From Nocardioides cavernaquae (GTDB lineage: Bacteria > Actinomycetota > Actinomycetes > Propionibacteriales > Nocardioidaceae): 64,000 nucleotides of DNA. Shown piece by piece: positions 8,075 to 19,705 of the stretch. Position 1 is the stretch's first letter. The number at the start of each line of letters is the position of its first letter. Below the pieces are notes generated by a model. That model saw only the letters and a program-made list of their open reading frames with translations, was not told the origin of the DNA and searched no databases. The stretch lies in assembly GCF_003600895.1 (NCBI RefSeq), contig NZ_QYRP01000002.1, positions 2,170,001 to 2,234,000 of the forward strand, read 5' to 3'. Both the position numbers and the translations under genes were made by a program.

Positions 8075-8994
8075 GCGTGGCCCAGGGCGTCGCGGTCGTC
8101 GTCGTCACCTACAACCGCGCCGACCTCCTGGTCGGCATGCTCGACGGACTCGCCGCGCAGACCCGTCCGGCCGACGCGATCATCGTCATCGACAACGCCA
8201 GCACGGACCACACGCGCAAGGTCCTCGATGCCCGGACCGACCTTCCGCTCGTCATCACCACGACCGAGGACAACCTCGGCGGAGCGGGCGGCTTCCACCT
8301 CGGCATGCTCCAGGCCTACGAGGCCGGCCACGACCGCATCCTGCTGATGGACGACGACGTGGTGCCCGCTCCTGACTTCCTCGCGGTCATGACGGCGCAC
8401 GACGGGCCCTGCCAGATGGCCGTCCGTGAGGACCGCCAGGGCCGGCTGGTCGAGAAGGCCGCGATCCGCTTCGACCTCGACAACCCGCTCGCCATCAAGC
8501 CGAAGACGGCGAGCGTCGACTCGACGTACGCCGATCGGGCGAGCCTGCCGGTCGAGGTGCCGGTCGAGGCCGTGGCCTTCGAGGGCTTCATGGTGCGCCG
8601 CGAGGTGATCACGGCGATCGGCCTGCCCGACCCGAGCTTCTTCATCTTCTACGACGACGTCGACTTCGCCCTGCGCGCGCAGCAGGCCGGGTTCGGCATC
8701 GTCTGCCTGCGTGATGCCGTGCTGGTGCGCCAGCTGGACTTCGACCAGCAGCACGCGCTCGACACGTGGAAGGGGTTCTACATGTACCGCAACCTCTTCG
8801 TCGTGCACTTCCGCTACGGCTCCAACGTCCTGGTGCGGCTCAAGCCGTGGCTGATCGTGCTCATGGTCGTCCTCCTCAGCCCGCTGCGCGGAGGGCGCCG
8901 GGAGGCGGCCAACGTGATCAAGGCCATCCGTAGCGCGCGACACATGCGCGCGCTTTCCCCCGCGGCGTCCCCCGCCGCCCTCCTTCGCCATCGC

Positions 8995-8997
<3 letters not shown>
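8071..8997 (+). CDS. GT2 glycosyltransferase, second GlfT1-like paralogue
   Basis: Protein of 308 residues, starting at GTG 8071 with a 4-base GTGA overlap with the previous stop and a GGAGG ribosome binding site. The same motif order as the upstream gene shows they are paralogues: VAVVVVTYNRADLLVGML, IIVIDNASTDHT, EDNLGGAGGFHLG, LLMDDDVVPAPDFL, then FFIFYDDVDFALRAQQAG. A hydrophobic stretch (WLIVLMVVLLSPL) near the C-terminus suggests membrane attachment. One of the two enzymes probably primes galactan and the other may add a preceding sugar such as rhamnose; sequence alone does not say which. Translational coupling indicates they act in the same pathway. Confidence 0.85.
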
Positions 8998-12247
<3,250 letters not shown>

Positions 12248-12251
<4 letters not shown>

Positions 12252-13126
12252 GGGAGGACTACGCAGACCTCCCTCTTGTCGACCCCGCCGGCGGCAACGG
12301 ACTGCTCGAGGTCCGCAAGCACCGCTACCTGCTCCGCCTGCTCGTACGCCGCGAGCTGCAGGCCCGCTACTCGGGCTCCGTCTTTGGCATGGCGTGGAGC
12401 TACGTCAACCCGCTCTCGCAGCTGTTCATCTACTGGTTCGTCATGGGCAAGATCATGGGCATGGGGGACGAGGTCGAGAACTTCGCGATCCACGTCTTCG
12501 TCGGCCTGATCACGGTGCACTTCTTCACCGAGACCTTCAACGCCGGCACGCGCTCGATCGTGCGCAACAAGGCGTTCGTGAAGAAGATGGCGCTGCCGCT
12601 GGAGATGTTCCCAGTCTCCTCGATGCTGGTCTCCGCGTTCGGGATGATCCCGGAGCTCGTGATCCTGCTGGTGATCTGTGTCAGCACCGGGTGGACGCCC
12701 GATGCGGTCGGCGTCCTCGGGTTCCTCATTGGGGCCGGGATCATGGCGGCGGCCGGCACCGGCCTCGCGTTGATGTTCAGCGTCGCCAACGTCTTCTTCC
12801 GCGACTTCGGCCAGCTGGTCGGGATCCTGGTCAACTACGTGCGCTTCGCGGTGCCGATGATGTATCCCTTCACGCTGGTGATGGACAAGTTCCCCAACCA
12901 CATCGAGTGGTACCTCGCGAACCCGCTGGCCGAGGCGGTCCTGCTGCTCCAGCGGGCCTTCTGGGCGGGCACGACCGGCACCGACGTCGCGGTCATCGAG
13001 AACTCCCACTTCCCTGACCACCTGATCGAGCGCGGCCTGATCGCCCTCGGCGTCTCGCTGGTCATCCTGCTGATCGGCCAGCTGGTCTTCACCAGGTTCC
13101 AGAACCGCATCCCGGAGCGTGTGTGA
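12248..13126 (+). CDS. wzm: ABC-2 type polysaccharide exporter permease (Wzm-like)
   Basis: Protein of 292 residues with six predicted membrane segments, e.g. LSQLFIYWFVMGKIMGMG, MIPELVILLVICVSTGW and LIALGVSLVILLIGQLVF. The N-terminal amphipathic stretch RKHRYLLRLLVRRELQARYS followed by GSVFGMAWSYVNPLSQL is typical of O-antigen and teichoic-acid exporters. Start is the ATG at 12248 overlapping the GlfT2-like stop; a longer open frame to 12014 runs inside that gene and is not used. With the ATPase next door it should export the lipid-linked galactan, like Rv3783/Rv3781 in mycobacteria (known from the literature). The substrate is inferred from the operon. Confidence 0.92.
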
Positions 13127-13893
13127 TGGCCACCGCGATCAAGGTCGAGCACGTCTCCAAGCGCTTCACGATGAGCTACCACCGCACCATGAAGCAGATG
13201 GCGGTGGCAGCCTCCAAGGGCAACAAGGTCAGCGAGACCTTCCTGGCCCTCGACGACGTCAGCTTCGAGGTGGAGCAGGGTCAGGCCATCGGCCTGATGG
13301 GCCTCAACGGATCCGGCAAGAGCACCCTGCTCAAGCTCGTGCAGGGCGTCATGCGGCCCGACTCCGGCACCGTCCGGACCCGCGGCCGCATCGCCGGCCT
13401 GATCGCGACCGGTGCCGGGTTCCACCCGCAGCTGAGTGGTCGCGAGAACATCTTCCTCAACGCCGCTGTCTTCGGCATGAGCGAGGCCGAGACCCGGCGC
13501 AAGCTGGACTCGATCATCGAGTTCGCCGGTGTCGGCAAGTTCATCGACACCGAGGTGGGCCACTACAGCTCCGGCATGGGCGCGCGCCTGGGCTTCGCGG
13601 TCGCGGTGCACGTGGACTCCGACATCTTCCTGGCCGACGAGGTCCTGGCGGTCGGCGACAAGCCGTTCCGCCAGAAGTGCATGCAGAAGATCGACGAGAT
13701 CCGCAAGGAGGGCCGCACGCTCTTCTACGTCAGCCACTCCGCCGGGTCCGTCCGCCGGGTCTGCGACCGCGTGATCGTGCTGGAGAAGGGCGTCCTCGGC
13801 TTTGACGGCGGCGTGGATGAGGGCATCACCTACCTGCACTACGACGACGATGACGACTCAGGCACGGAGGAGTCGCTCGGCGCCGACATCTGA
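13126..13893 (+). CDS. wzt: ABC transporter ATPase for polysaccharide export (Wzt-like)
   Basis: Protein of 255 residues. Walker A GLMGLNGSGKSTLLKL, Q-loop region GAGFHPQLSGRENIFLN, signature YSSGMGARLGFAVAV, Walker B DIFLADEVLAVGD, and switch His in LFYVSHSAGSV. It ends soon after the nucleotide-binding domain with an acidic tail, so it lacks the C-terminal carbohydrate-binding domain of E. coli O9a Wzt. The ATG at 13126 shares one base with the permease stop; a GTG at 13123 is an alternative start. It is the last gene of the galactofuranan operon and is followed by a strong hairpin. Role: powering export of lipid-linked glycan. Confidence 0.94.
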   Translation: MATAIKVEHVSKRFTMSYHRTMKQMAVAASKGNKVSETFLALDDVSFEVEQGQAIGLMGLNGSGKSTLLKLVQGVMRPDSGTVRTRGRIAGLIATGAGFHPQLSGRENIFLNAAVFGMSEAETRRKLDSIIEFAGVGKFIDTEVGHYSSGMGARLGFAVAVHVDSDIFLADEVLAVGDKPFRQKCMQKIDEIRKEGRTLFYVSHSAGSVRRVCDRVIVLEKGVLGFDGGVDEGITYLHYDDDDDSGTEESLGADI

Positions 13894-13916
13894 CGCCAGT
13901 CACACGACGTACGACG

Positions 13917-13945
13917 AACGCCCCGGTCTTCTTGACCGGGGCGTT
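13917..13945 (+). terminator. Strong terminator of the galactofuranan operon
   Basis: Perfect 12-bp stem AACGCCCCGGTC / GACCGGGGCGTT with a 5-nt loop, 24 nt after the wzt stop. Only a short T-poor tail follows. Confidence 0.8.
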
Positions 13946-14141
13946 CTCGCATTCTGCCCCCACGAGGCGGGGGAGAGGCGCATCCTGTTCGGGCCGATGA
14001 ATTTGACATTTCTGCGATTCGTCGGCGTGTCGACTGGAAATTACAGGTTTGTAGTTACTCACGAACTCTTCCGTTATTGGTGTGGCTGTTGTGAAACTTG
14101 GGACTCCTGTGACACTTCCCCGCACCGGAGAGCCGGAGATC
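13946..14141 (+). promoter_or_regulatory. Low-GC leader and promoter region of the amidase gene
   Basis: About 196 nt, clearly richer in A/T than the rest of the window from about 13995 to 14110. It holds a CCCCC/GGGGG hairpin near 13956-13974 and a TTGACA at 14003-14008 without a good -10 at 17-18 nt. No known riboswitch is recognisable. The preferred ATG at 14142 follows GGAG-type sequence; an in-frame GTG at 14082 is an alternative start. Confidence 0.4.
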
Positions 14142-16970
14142 ATGCGCCACAACAAGGCCCGTTTCGTCACCATCTGCCAGCAGGTACTGGTCGTTGGTGC
14201 GGCCCTTGCCGTGCTCGGGCCCGCCGCCGATGTGATCTCCCTGGACGTGGTGACGCGCCCCGAGGCCGCCGTCGGGACCTACTCCGACGTTCCTGCCGGC
14301 ACGGCCACTCCGAGCCCCGCTCCGGTTGCTCCCGCGGCGCCCACGCGTGTCGAGAAGGCGCCGGTCGACCCGACGGTGACCGAGGTCCCGGTCAAGCCGG
14401 TGGAGGCAGCATCGCCGCAGGCGGCTGCTTCGGACGCCGACGTCCCCCGGGGCGGACAGGTGCGAGTCAGTGCTCCCGAGGCGGTTGCCGGTTACGGCGC
14501 TGTGGGCGTGACCTGGGAAGCCGGCGCAGCTCCGGTGGAGGAGGACCAGATCACGGTCCAGGCGCGGACCCAGCAGGGTGGCACGTGGTCGGACTGGTCC
14601 GATGTGAAGTACCACGCGGAGGAGGGCCCCGACGCCCGGAGCGCGGAGGGGCGCAACGCCCGGCCCGGCACCGACCCGCTCATCGTGGGTGACGTCGACC
14701 AGGTGCAGACCCGCGTGATCACCTCCGCCGGGGTCAACGCCGACGACCTGCAGATGGCTGTCGTCGACCCGGGCCGCAGCAAGGCCACGGGCGAGGAGAC
14801 GCCGGCGATCGACGGACCCGCCACGCCGTCCGAGTCGGATGCGACGACCCTCGAGACCAACCAGGGCGACATCGCCCTCCAGGCCGGCACGGTGGCCCGG
14901 CCGACCATCTACTCGCGTGCCCAGTGGGGTGCCGACGAGTCGCTGCGCCGCGCTGCCCCGTCGTACGGCACGATCACGGCCGGCTTCGTGCACCACACGG
15001 TGAACGCCAACAACTACACGGCCGAGCAGGTTCCCGGCATCATCCGGAGCATCTACGCGTACCACGTGAAGACCCGCGGCTGGAACGACATCGGCTACAA
15101 CTTCCTGCTCGACCGCTTCGGCCGGGTCTGGGAAGGCCGCTACGGCGGCGTGGACCGGCCCGTCGTCGGTGCGCACACCGAGGGCTACAACTCCTACGCC
15201 TTCGCCGGCTCCGCGATCGGCAACTTCGAAGAGGTCCAGCCCACCACCGCGCTGCTCGACGCCTACGGCAAGCTCTTCGCCTGGAAGCTGTCGCTGCACG
15301 GGGTGAACGCGCAGAGCACCACCCAGAAGGTGGGCTCGCGGACGCTCCCCGCGATCAACGGGCACCGCGACGTCGGTTCGACCGCCTGCCCGGGTCGCTA
15401 CCTGTACGCCCAGATCCCGACCATCCGCACGAAGGCCGCGCAGGCGCAGGCCGGCGGCACGCCGACGATGACGCCACGGGCAGGAAACCCGCGCGTCCCG
15501 AACCTGGCCGGCGACGCCTATCCCGACCTCGTGGTGCGCCGCGCTTCCGACGGCGCCGCGATGGTGGTCCCGACCGGCGGCCTGCTCTCCTTCGGTGCGC
15601 AGAAGACGCTGAGCACGGGCTGGAGCCGCTACGACGTGCACCAGGTCGTCCCGGACATGAATGGCGACGGCAGGGCCGACATGTTCGTCCGCGTGGCCAG
15701 CACGGGCACCGCGGGCATCCGTCCGGGCAACGGCGCCGGCGCGTTCGGCCGCGCGCTCAAGGCGACCACGTCCTTCATCGGCTACGACCTGATCACCCCG
15801 GTGGGGCGTTTCGACGGCAACCGGACCACGGACATGGTCGCCCGCCAGAAGTCGACCGGAAACCTGGTGCTGTTCCGGGGCGACGGCACGGGCGCCTTCA
15901 GCCGCGTGAAGATGGCAACCGGCTTCGCGAAGTACGACCGACTCGTCGCCACCGGCGACCTCACCGGTGACGGCAAGGTCGACCTGCTGGCGCGTGCTGC
16001 CGGGTCGCTCGACCGCTTCGCGGGCAACGGCGTGAGTGGTGTCGGGGCGCCTGTGCGCCTGCCGGGCACCTGGGGCACGTCGGTCCTCGCCGGGTTCGGC
16101 GACCTGACCGGCGACGGCCGCGGGGACCTGCTGCTGCGCAACAACGCCGGCAACACGTACGTCGCGCCGGGCACCGGCAAGGGTGGTTTCTCCGCCACGC
16201 TCGGACCACTGACCGGCAGCCTCGCCGGCCTCAGCTCGGTCGCCACCGCGAACATCACCGGCACGGCCGACAACGACGCCGTCGGCTTCGTCGGTGACTC
16301 GCTCGTCGTGGTCCCGCACACCGGCCGCCAGAACCTGCGACCGGCGATCGCCGCCGGCGTGAGCTTCGCGAACGCCAACCTGGTCCTCAACGTGGGCGAC
16401 TGGGACGGCGACGGTCTCGGCGACGCGATCACCCGCGTGGCGAGCAGCGGTGACCTGTTCCTCTACCGCGGCCTCGGCGCCGGCCGGCTCGCAGCGGGAA
16501 CCCTGGTCGACACCCGCAACTTCAATGGCGTCACGGAGCTGGCTCCGGCCGGCGACGTCAACGGCGACGGTCGCCCGGACCTGATCGCACGCAAGGCCGG
16601 CAGCGTGGTGCTGTTCCCCGGTGCCGGCCTTGCGGCGCTCGGCACCTCGGTCACGTTGCGCGAAGCGGTCACCGGCGACGGCCTGCTCAGCCTGGGCCGC
16701 TGGAACGCGGACAGCACGCTGGACCTGGCGGTCCGCAACTCCGCACCGCTGACCTGGCTCCCCAACAGCACGGACGCGCCGCGCGCCCTCGCCGGCGACC
16801 TGAGTGGCCTGGGCACCGCGATCAGTGCCGGTGACGTCACGGGCGACGGCCGGGTCGACCTGCTCGGCGTCGAGGGCAGCCGGACCTGGCTCCTCGCCGG
16901 AACCACGACGGGCTTCGCTGCCCGCCGCTACCTGGGCGTCGAGCTGGCGGCGTACGACCTGATCGGCTGA
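14142..16970 (+). CDS. Secreted N-acetylmuramoyl-L-alanine amidase (PGRP fold) with FG-GAP repeats
   Basis: Protein of 942 residues. An N-terminal signal-like segment (FVTICQQVLVVGAALAVLGP) is followed by a Pro/Ala/Val-rich linker, a beta domain (to about 200), and an amidase_2/PGRP domain at about 250-420. Zinc-site motifs are GFVHHTVNANNY (His) and INGHRDVGSTACPG (His and Cys); RAQWGAD and GYNFLLDRFGRVWEGRYGG are also typical. The rest is at least six Asp-rich FG-GAP/VCBS repeats, e.g. DMNGDGRADMF, DLTGDGKVDLL, DVNGDGRPDLI, which usually bind calcium in a beta-propeller. It cleaves the stem peptide from peptidoglycan; the propeller probably anchors it to wall glycan. It lies between the galactofuranan operon and manC. 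Confidence 0.9.
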   Translation: MRHNKARFVTICQQVLVVGAALAVLGPAADVISLDVVTRPEAAVGTYSDVPAGTATPSPAPVAPAAPTRVEKAPVDPTVTEVPVKPVEAASPQAAASDADVPRGGQVRVSAPEAVAGYGAVGVTWEAGAAPVEEDQITVQARTQQGGTWSDWSDVKYHAEEGPDARSAEGRNARPGTDPLIVGDVDQVQTRVITSAGVNADDLQMAVVDPGRSKATGEETPAIDGPATPSESDATTLETNQGDIALQAGTVARPTIYSRAQWGADESLRRAAPSYGTITAGFVHHTVNANNYTAEQVPGIIRSIYAYHVKTRGWNDIGYNFLLDRFGRVWEGRYGGVDRPVVGAHTEGYNSYAFAGSAIGNFEEVQPTTALLDAYGKLFAWKLSLHGVNAQSTTQKVGSRTLPAINGHRDVGSTACPGRYLYAQIPTIRTKAAQAQAGGTPTMTPRAGNPRVPNLAGDAYPDLVVRRASDGAAMVVPTGGLLSFGAQKTLSTGWSRYDVHQVVPDMNGDGRADMFVRVASTGTAGIRPGNGAGAFGRALKATTSFIGYDLITPVGRFDGNRTTDMVARQKSTGNLVLFRGDGTGAFSRVKMATGFAKYDRLVATGDLTGDGKVDLLARAAGSLDRFAGNGVSGVGAPVRLPGTWGTSVLAGFGDLTGDGRGDLLLRNNAGNTYVAPGTGKGGFSATLGPLTGSLAGLSSVATANITGTADNDAVGFVGDSLVVVPHTGRQNLRPAIAAGVSFANANLVLNVGDWDGDGLGDAITRVASSGDLFLYRGLGAGRLAAGTLVDTRNFNGVTELAPAGDVNGDGRPDLIARKAGSVVLFPGAGLAALGTSVTLREAVTGDGLLSLGRWNADSTLDLAVRNSAPLTWLPNSTDAPRALAGDLSGLGTAISAGDVTGDGRVDLLGVEGSRTWLLAGTTTGFAARRYLGVELAAYDLIG

Positions 16971-17006
16971 TCGGCTGATCGGCTGATCGGTTGACCGGTT
17001 GACCGG
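16961..17006. repeat. 8-bp tandem repeat across the amidase stop codon
   Basis: Consecutive units: GATCGGCT three times (16961-16984), GATCGGTT, GACCGGTT, then a partial GACCGG. The TGA stop of the amidase (16968-16970) lies across the first unit junction. The array fills the gap between the amidase and the convergent TIGR03089 gene. Confidence 0.85.
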
Positions 17007-17016
17007 CGCCGCTGGC

Positions 17017-17745
17017 TCAGGCCTCGCGGGCGACCAGGTGCGTGGCGGTCACGCGCTCTGAGTCGCGGAGCCGGTCCAGCCGGTCCGGGTCCTGGTCAGC
17101 GTTGCGCCACAGCACGACCGAACCACCGCCGGCGAGCGGCTGCAGCAGGACGGCGGGATCGCGGAGCGGGTTCACCGTGGTGAGCAGGCGCTCCCCGGTC
17201 CACGATCCGGCCAGCGGCAGCTCACCCCACGTCGATCCGTGGAAGAGCCGGTCCTCCGCCTCGGGAACCTCCCACGGCGTGAAGGCGTCGGGCTGGCCCC
17301 AGACCTCCACCCCGAAGTCACGTACGCCGGGTGGCAGGGCCTCGCGGAACCGGACCCCGAGCGGCAGCAACGCCGAGGCGAGCACCGGCGCCGAGCCGGC
17401 GGCGTACGACTCGAGGCGGCTCGGGATCGGGCTGGCCACCACGAGGTCCACGTCCTGCTCGTTGGTCACCTCGGCGCCGATCGTCCACGCCGCCCCGAGG
17501 AACACCGGGACGAGCCAGTGGATCGGGAGGTCGATCAGCACCCGGCTGCCGCGCTCGACGTCGAACTCCTCCGCCAGCAGCGACGCGGTCTTGGCGACCC
17601 AGTTGGCGTAGGTGGTCACCGAGAGCTCCACGCGCTCGCCGGTGGCGTCGTCGTAGAACGTGATCAGGGGCCGGCCCGGGTCGCGGCGGAGCAGGTCCGA
17701 GAGGAGCTCGGCGAAGGTCGCGGGCTGGCGGCTCGGAGGGGTCAT
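17017..17745 (-). CDS. TIGR03089 family protein (truncated AMP-binding-like)
   Basis: Protein of 242 residues matching the actinobacterial TIGR03089 family, which resembles the first part of acyl-CoA synthetases/AMP-binding enzymes without the ATP-binding core. Visible features: FAELLSDLLRRDPGRPLITF at the start, LSVTTYANWVAKTASLLAEE, RVLIDLPIHWLVPVFLGAAW, then NPLRDPAVLLQPLAGGGSVV. The usual YTSGTTG AMP-binding motif is absent, so catalysis as a synthetase is unlikely. Function unknown. It is divergent from manC with 38 bp between starts; an AGCGTA (TACGCT on the minus strand) lies 7 nt before its ATG. Its place beside manC and LCP genes is a recurrent actinobacterial arrangement by recollection. 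Confidence 0.8.
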   Translation of the reverse strand: MTPPSRQPATFAELLSDLLRRDPGRPLITFYDDATGERVELSVTTYANWVAKTASLLAEEFDVERGSRVLIDLPIHWLVPVFLGAAWTIGAEVTNEQDVDLVVASPIPSRLESYAAGSAPVLASALLPLGVRFREALPPGVRDFGVEVWGQPDAFTPWEVPEAEDRLFHGSTWGELPLAGSWTGERLLTTVNPLRDPAVLLQPLAGGGSVVLWRNADQDPDRLDRLRDSERVTATHLVAREA

Positions 17746-17752
17746 GCGCGCA

Positions 17753-17775
17753 AGCGTAGGGAAGGCGTCTAGCCT
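17753..17775. promoter_or_regulatory. Divergent leaderless promoters of the TIGR03089 gene and manC
   Basis: TACGCT on the minus strand (17753-17758) ends 7 nt before the ATG at 17745; TAGCCT on the plus strand (17770-17775) ends 8 nt before the ATG at 17784. Neither gene has a ribosome binding site. Confidence 0.45.
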
Positions 17776-17783
17776 TCGCTGTC

Positions 17784-18866
17784 ATGACCTCGGTTGCGAA
17801 CTTCTGGGCGGTCATTCCCGCCGGCGGAGCGGGCACGCGCCTGTGGCCCCTGTCCCGGGCCGGCGCGCCCAAGTTCCTCCACGACCTGACCGGCTCCGGT
17901 CGTTCGCTGTTGCAGGCAACGGTGGACCGGCTCGACCCGATCGCCGAGGGACGCGTCCTGGTCGTCACCGGCGCCAACCATCGCGATGCCGTCGCCGTCC
18001 AGCTGCCCGATCTCTCCGACGAGCACCTGATCGCGGAGCCCTCTCCGCGTGACTCGATGGCGGCGATCGGACTGGCAGCTGCCCTGCTCGAGCGCGAGGA
18101 CCCTGACGCGGTCATGGGCTCGTTCGCCGCCGACCACGTGATCCTCGACGACGAGGCCTTTGCCGCGTGCGTGCGCGACGCGGTCGCTGCTGCTGCTGAG
18201 GGATGGCTGGTCACCCTCGGCATCACGCCGACCCACCCGGCCACCGGCTTCGGCTACATCCACGTGGGTGCCCCCATCGACGGCGTGCCTGCTCATCACG
18301 TGCTCGAGTTCGTCGAGAAGCCGTCGGTCTCCGTCGCGACGCAGTACGTCGAGTCGGGCAGCTACAGCTGGAACGCCGGCATGTTCGTCGTCAAGCCGAC
18401 CGTCCTGCTGGACCTGCTCGCCGAGTCCGACCCGGACTTCGCCGCCGACCTGCGCTCGATCGCCCAGGGTGGCGCGGACGCGATGGCAGAGATCTGGCCG
18501 ACGCTCCCCAAGATCGCCCTCGACCACGCCGTGGCTGAGCCCGCAGCGGCCGCGGGCCGTGTGGCGGTCGTCCCGGCCGGCTTCGACTGGGAGGACGTCG
18601 GCGACTTCGCCTCGCTCGGCGACCTGCTGGACCCCGCGGACTCGGGTGCGCTGACCGTGCTCGGCGATGAGAGCCTGATCCAGCAGTCCCAGGCCTCGGG
18701 ACTGGTGATCCCGGCGTCGGGTCGCGTCATCGCCGTGATCGGCCTCGACGACATCGTCGTGGTCGACACCCCGGACGCCCTGCTGGTGACCACCCGTGAG
18801 CGCGCCCAGGACGTCAAGGCGATCGTGGCGGCCCTCCGTGAGGCGGGCCGCACCGACCTCGTCTGA
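17784..18866 (+). CDS. manC: Mannose-1-phosphate guanylyltransferase
   Basis: Protein of 360 residues that makes GDP-mannose from mannose-1-phosphate and GTP. The nucleotidyltransferase signature is VIPAGGAGTRLWPLSRAGAP with K at APKFL, followed by LIAEPSPRDSMAAIGLAAAL, GSFAADHVILD, TGFGYIHVG, VEKPSVSVATQYV and YSWNAGMFVVKP. The one-domain length lacks a fused mannose-6-phosphate isomerase. Together with manB (26394) and the SIS protein (27969) it supplies GDP-mannose for mannolipids and wall glycans. It corresponds to Rv3264c in the mycobacterial block. It converges on the DUF3105 gene with a 6-bp gap. Confidence 0.95.
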   Translation: MTSVANFWAVIPAGGAGTRLWPLSRAGAPKFLHDLTGSGRSLLQATVDRLDPIAEGRVLVVTGANHRDAVAVQLPDLSDEHLIAEPSPRDSMAAIGLAAALLEREDPDAVMGSFAADHVILDDEAFAACVRDAVAAAAEGWLVTLGITPTHPATGFGYIHVGAPIDGVPAHHVLEFVEKPSVSVATQYVESGSYSWNAGMFVVKPTVLLDLLAESDPDFAADLRSIAQGGADAMAEIWPTLPKIALDHAVAEPAAAAGRVAVVPAGFDWEDVGDFASLGDLLDPADSGALTVLGDESLIQQSQASGLVIPASGRVIAVIGLDDIVVVDTPDALLVTTRERAQDVKAIVAALREAGRTDLV

Positions 18867-18872
18867 CCGGCA

Positions 18873-19631
18873 TCAGCCGGCGGTCGGCTCCGGGCTGTTG
18901 AGGTACGGGTACGTCGCCATGAAGTCCTTCAGGGCGGCACCGGAGACTCCGGAGCAGTAGGTCCACACGCCTGCGGAGTCGGTCACCTTGGCGGCGGCCG
19001 CGATCTTCGCGTCTTCCTCGGCCGCGGTCTTGGCCCAGTGGCTGAACGCGACGTGCTGGCCCTTCGGGAACGCCTTGCCGTCGGCCTTCAGCCACGGAAC
19101 GGCCTTGAACTTCATGCGGTAGTCGTCCTCGCCCTGCAGCTTGTCGGCGATCGCGCGCAGCTCGCGCATCTGGTCCTTGTCGTCGGCGATGGTCTCGTCG
19201 TACCAGAGGATCGTGTAGCCGTGCTCGAGGTTGTGGACCAGCATCTCGACGCGCGGGCGGTCCTTCTCCGTGTACAGCTTGCGCGTGATGGAGTCGGGCG
19301 CGACCTCGTGCTGCCCGAACGCGGGAGGCGTGTCGGCGTACTTCACCTCGACGCCGGGCTGGACGTGGTCCTGGACGCCCGTGGCGGCCTTGATCACGCG
19401 CGGCTGGCAGGCCTTGGCGCCCTCGCCGATCTGGGCGAGCGACTTGTCGGAGAGCGAGCGCAGCGCCCACCAGTCGGTGACCGGCTTGAACGCAGCGATG
19501 CCGATGATCACGGCGGCAACCAGGACGCAGACACCGACGATGATCCGGCCCTGGCGCTGGTCGGCGCGCTTCTGGTCGCGACGGATCTTGTCGACGGCAT
19601 TGCGCCGGTCGGACTTGTTGGAACTGGCCAC
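18873..19631 (-). CDS. DUF3105 family membrane-anchored protein
   Basis: Protein of 252 residues from GTG 19631. A charged cytoplasmic start (SDRRNAVDKIRRDQKRADQR) is followed by one membrane segment (IIVGVCVLVAAVIIGIAAF) and an extracellular DUF3105 domain: HVQPGVEVKYADTPPAFGQH, then MLVHNLEHGYTILWYDETI with the conserved His pair, and FSHWAKTAAE. DUF3105 proteins are of unknown function; the HNLEHG histidines suggest a metal site but this is not shown. A TAGACT box on the minus strand (19675-19680) lies 43 nt upstream of the start. It sits in the position where fbiB follows fbiA in mycobacteria. Confidence 0.85.
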   Translation of the reverse strand: MASSNKSDRRNAVDKIRRDQKRADQRQGRIIVGVCVLVAAVIIGIAAFKPVTDWWALRSLSDKSLAQIGEGAKACQPRVIKAATGVQDHVQPGVEVKYADTPPAFGQHEVAPDSITRKLYTEKDRPRVEMLVHNLEHGYTILWYDETIADDKDQMRELRAIADKLQGEDDYRMKFKAVPWLKADGKAFPKGQHVAFSHWAKTAAEEDAKIAAAAKVTDSAGVWTYCSGVSGAALKDFMATYPYLNSPEPTAG

Positions 19632-19705
19632 GGGAGCAGGCTCTCTTCGTCAGGCGGTCAGGACGGCGTGGGGGAGTCTACGGAGTCGAGGGTGGGACCG
19701 GGGTC

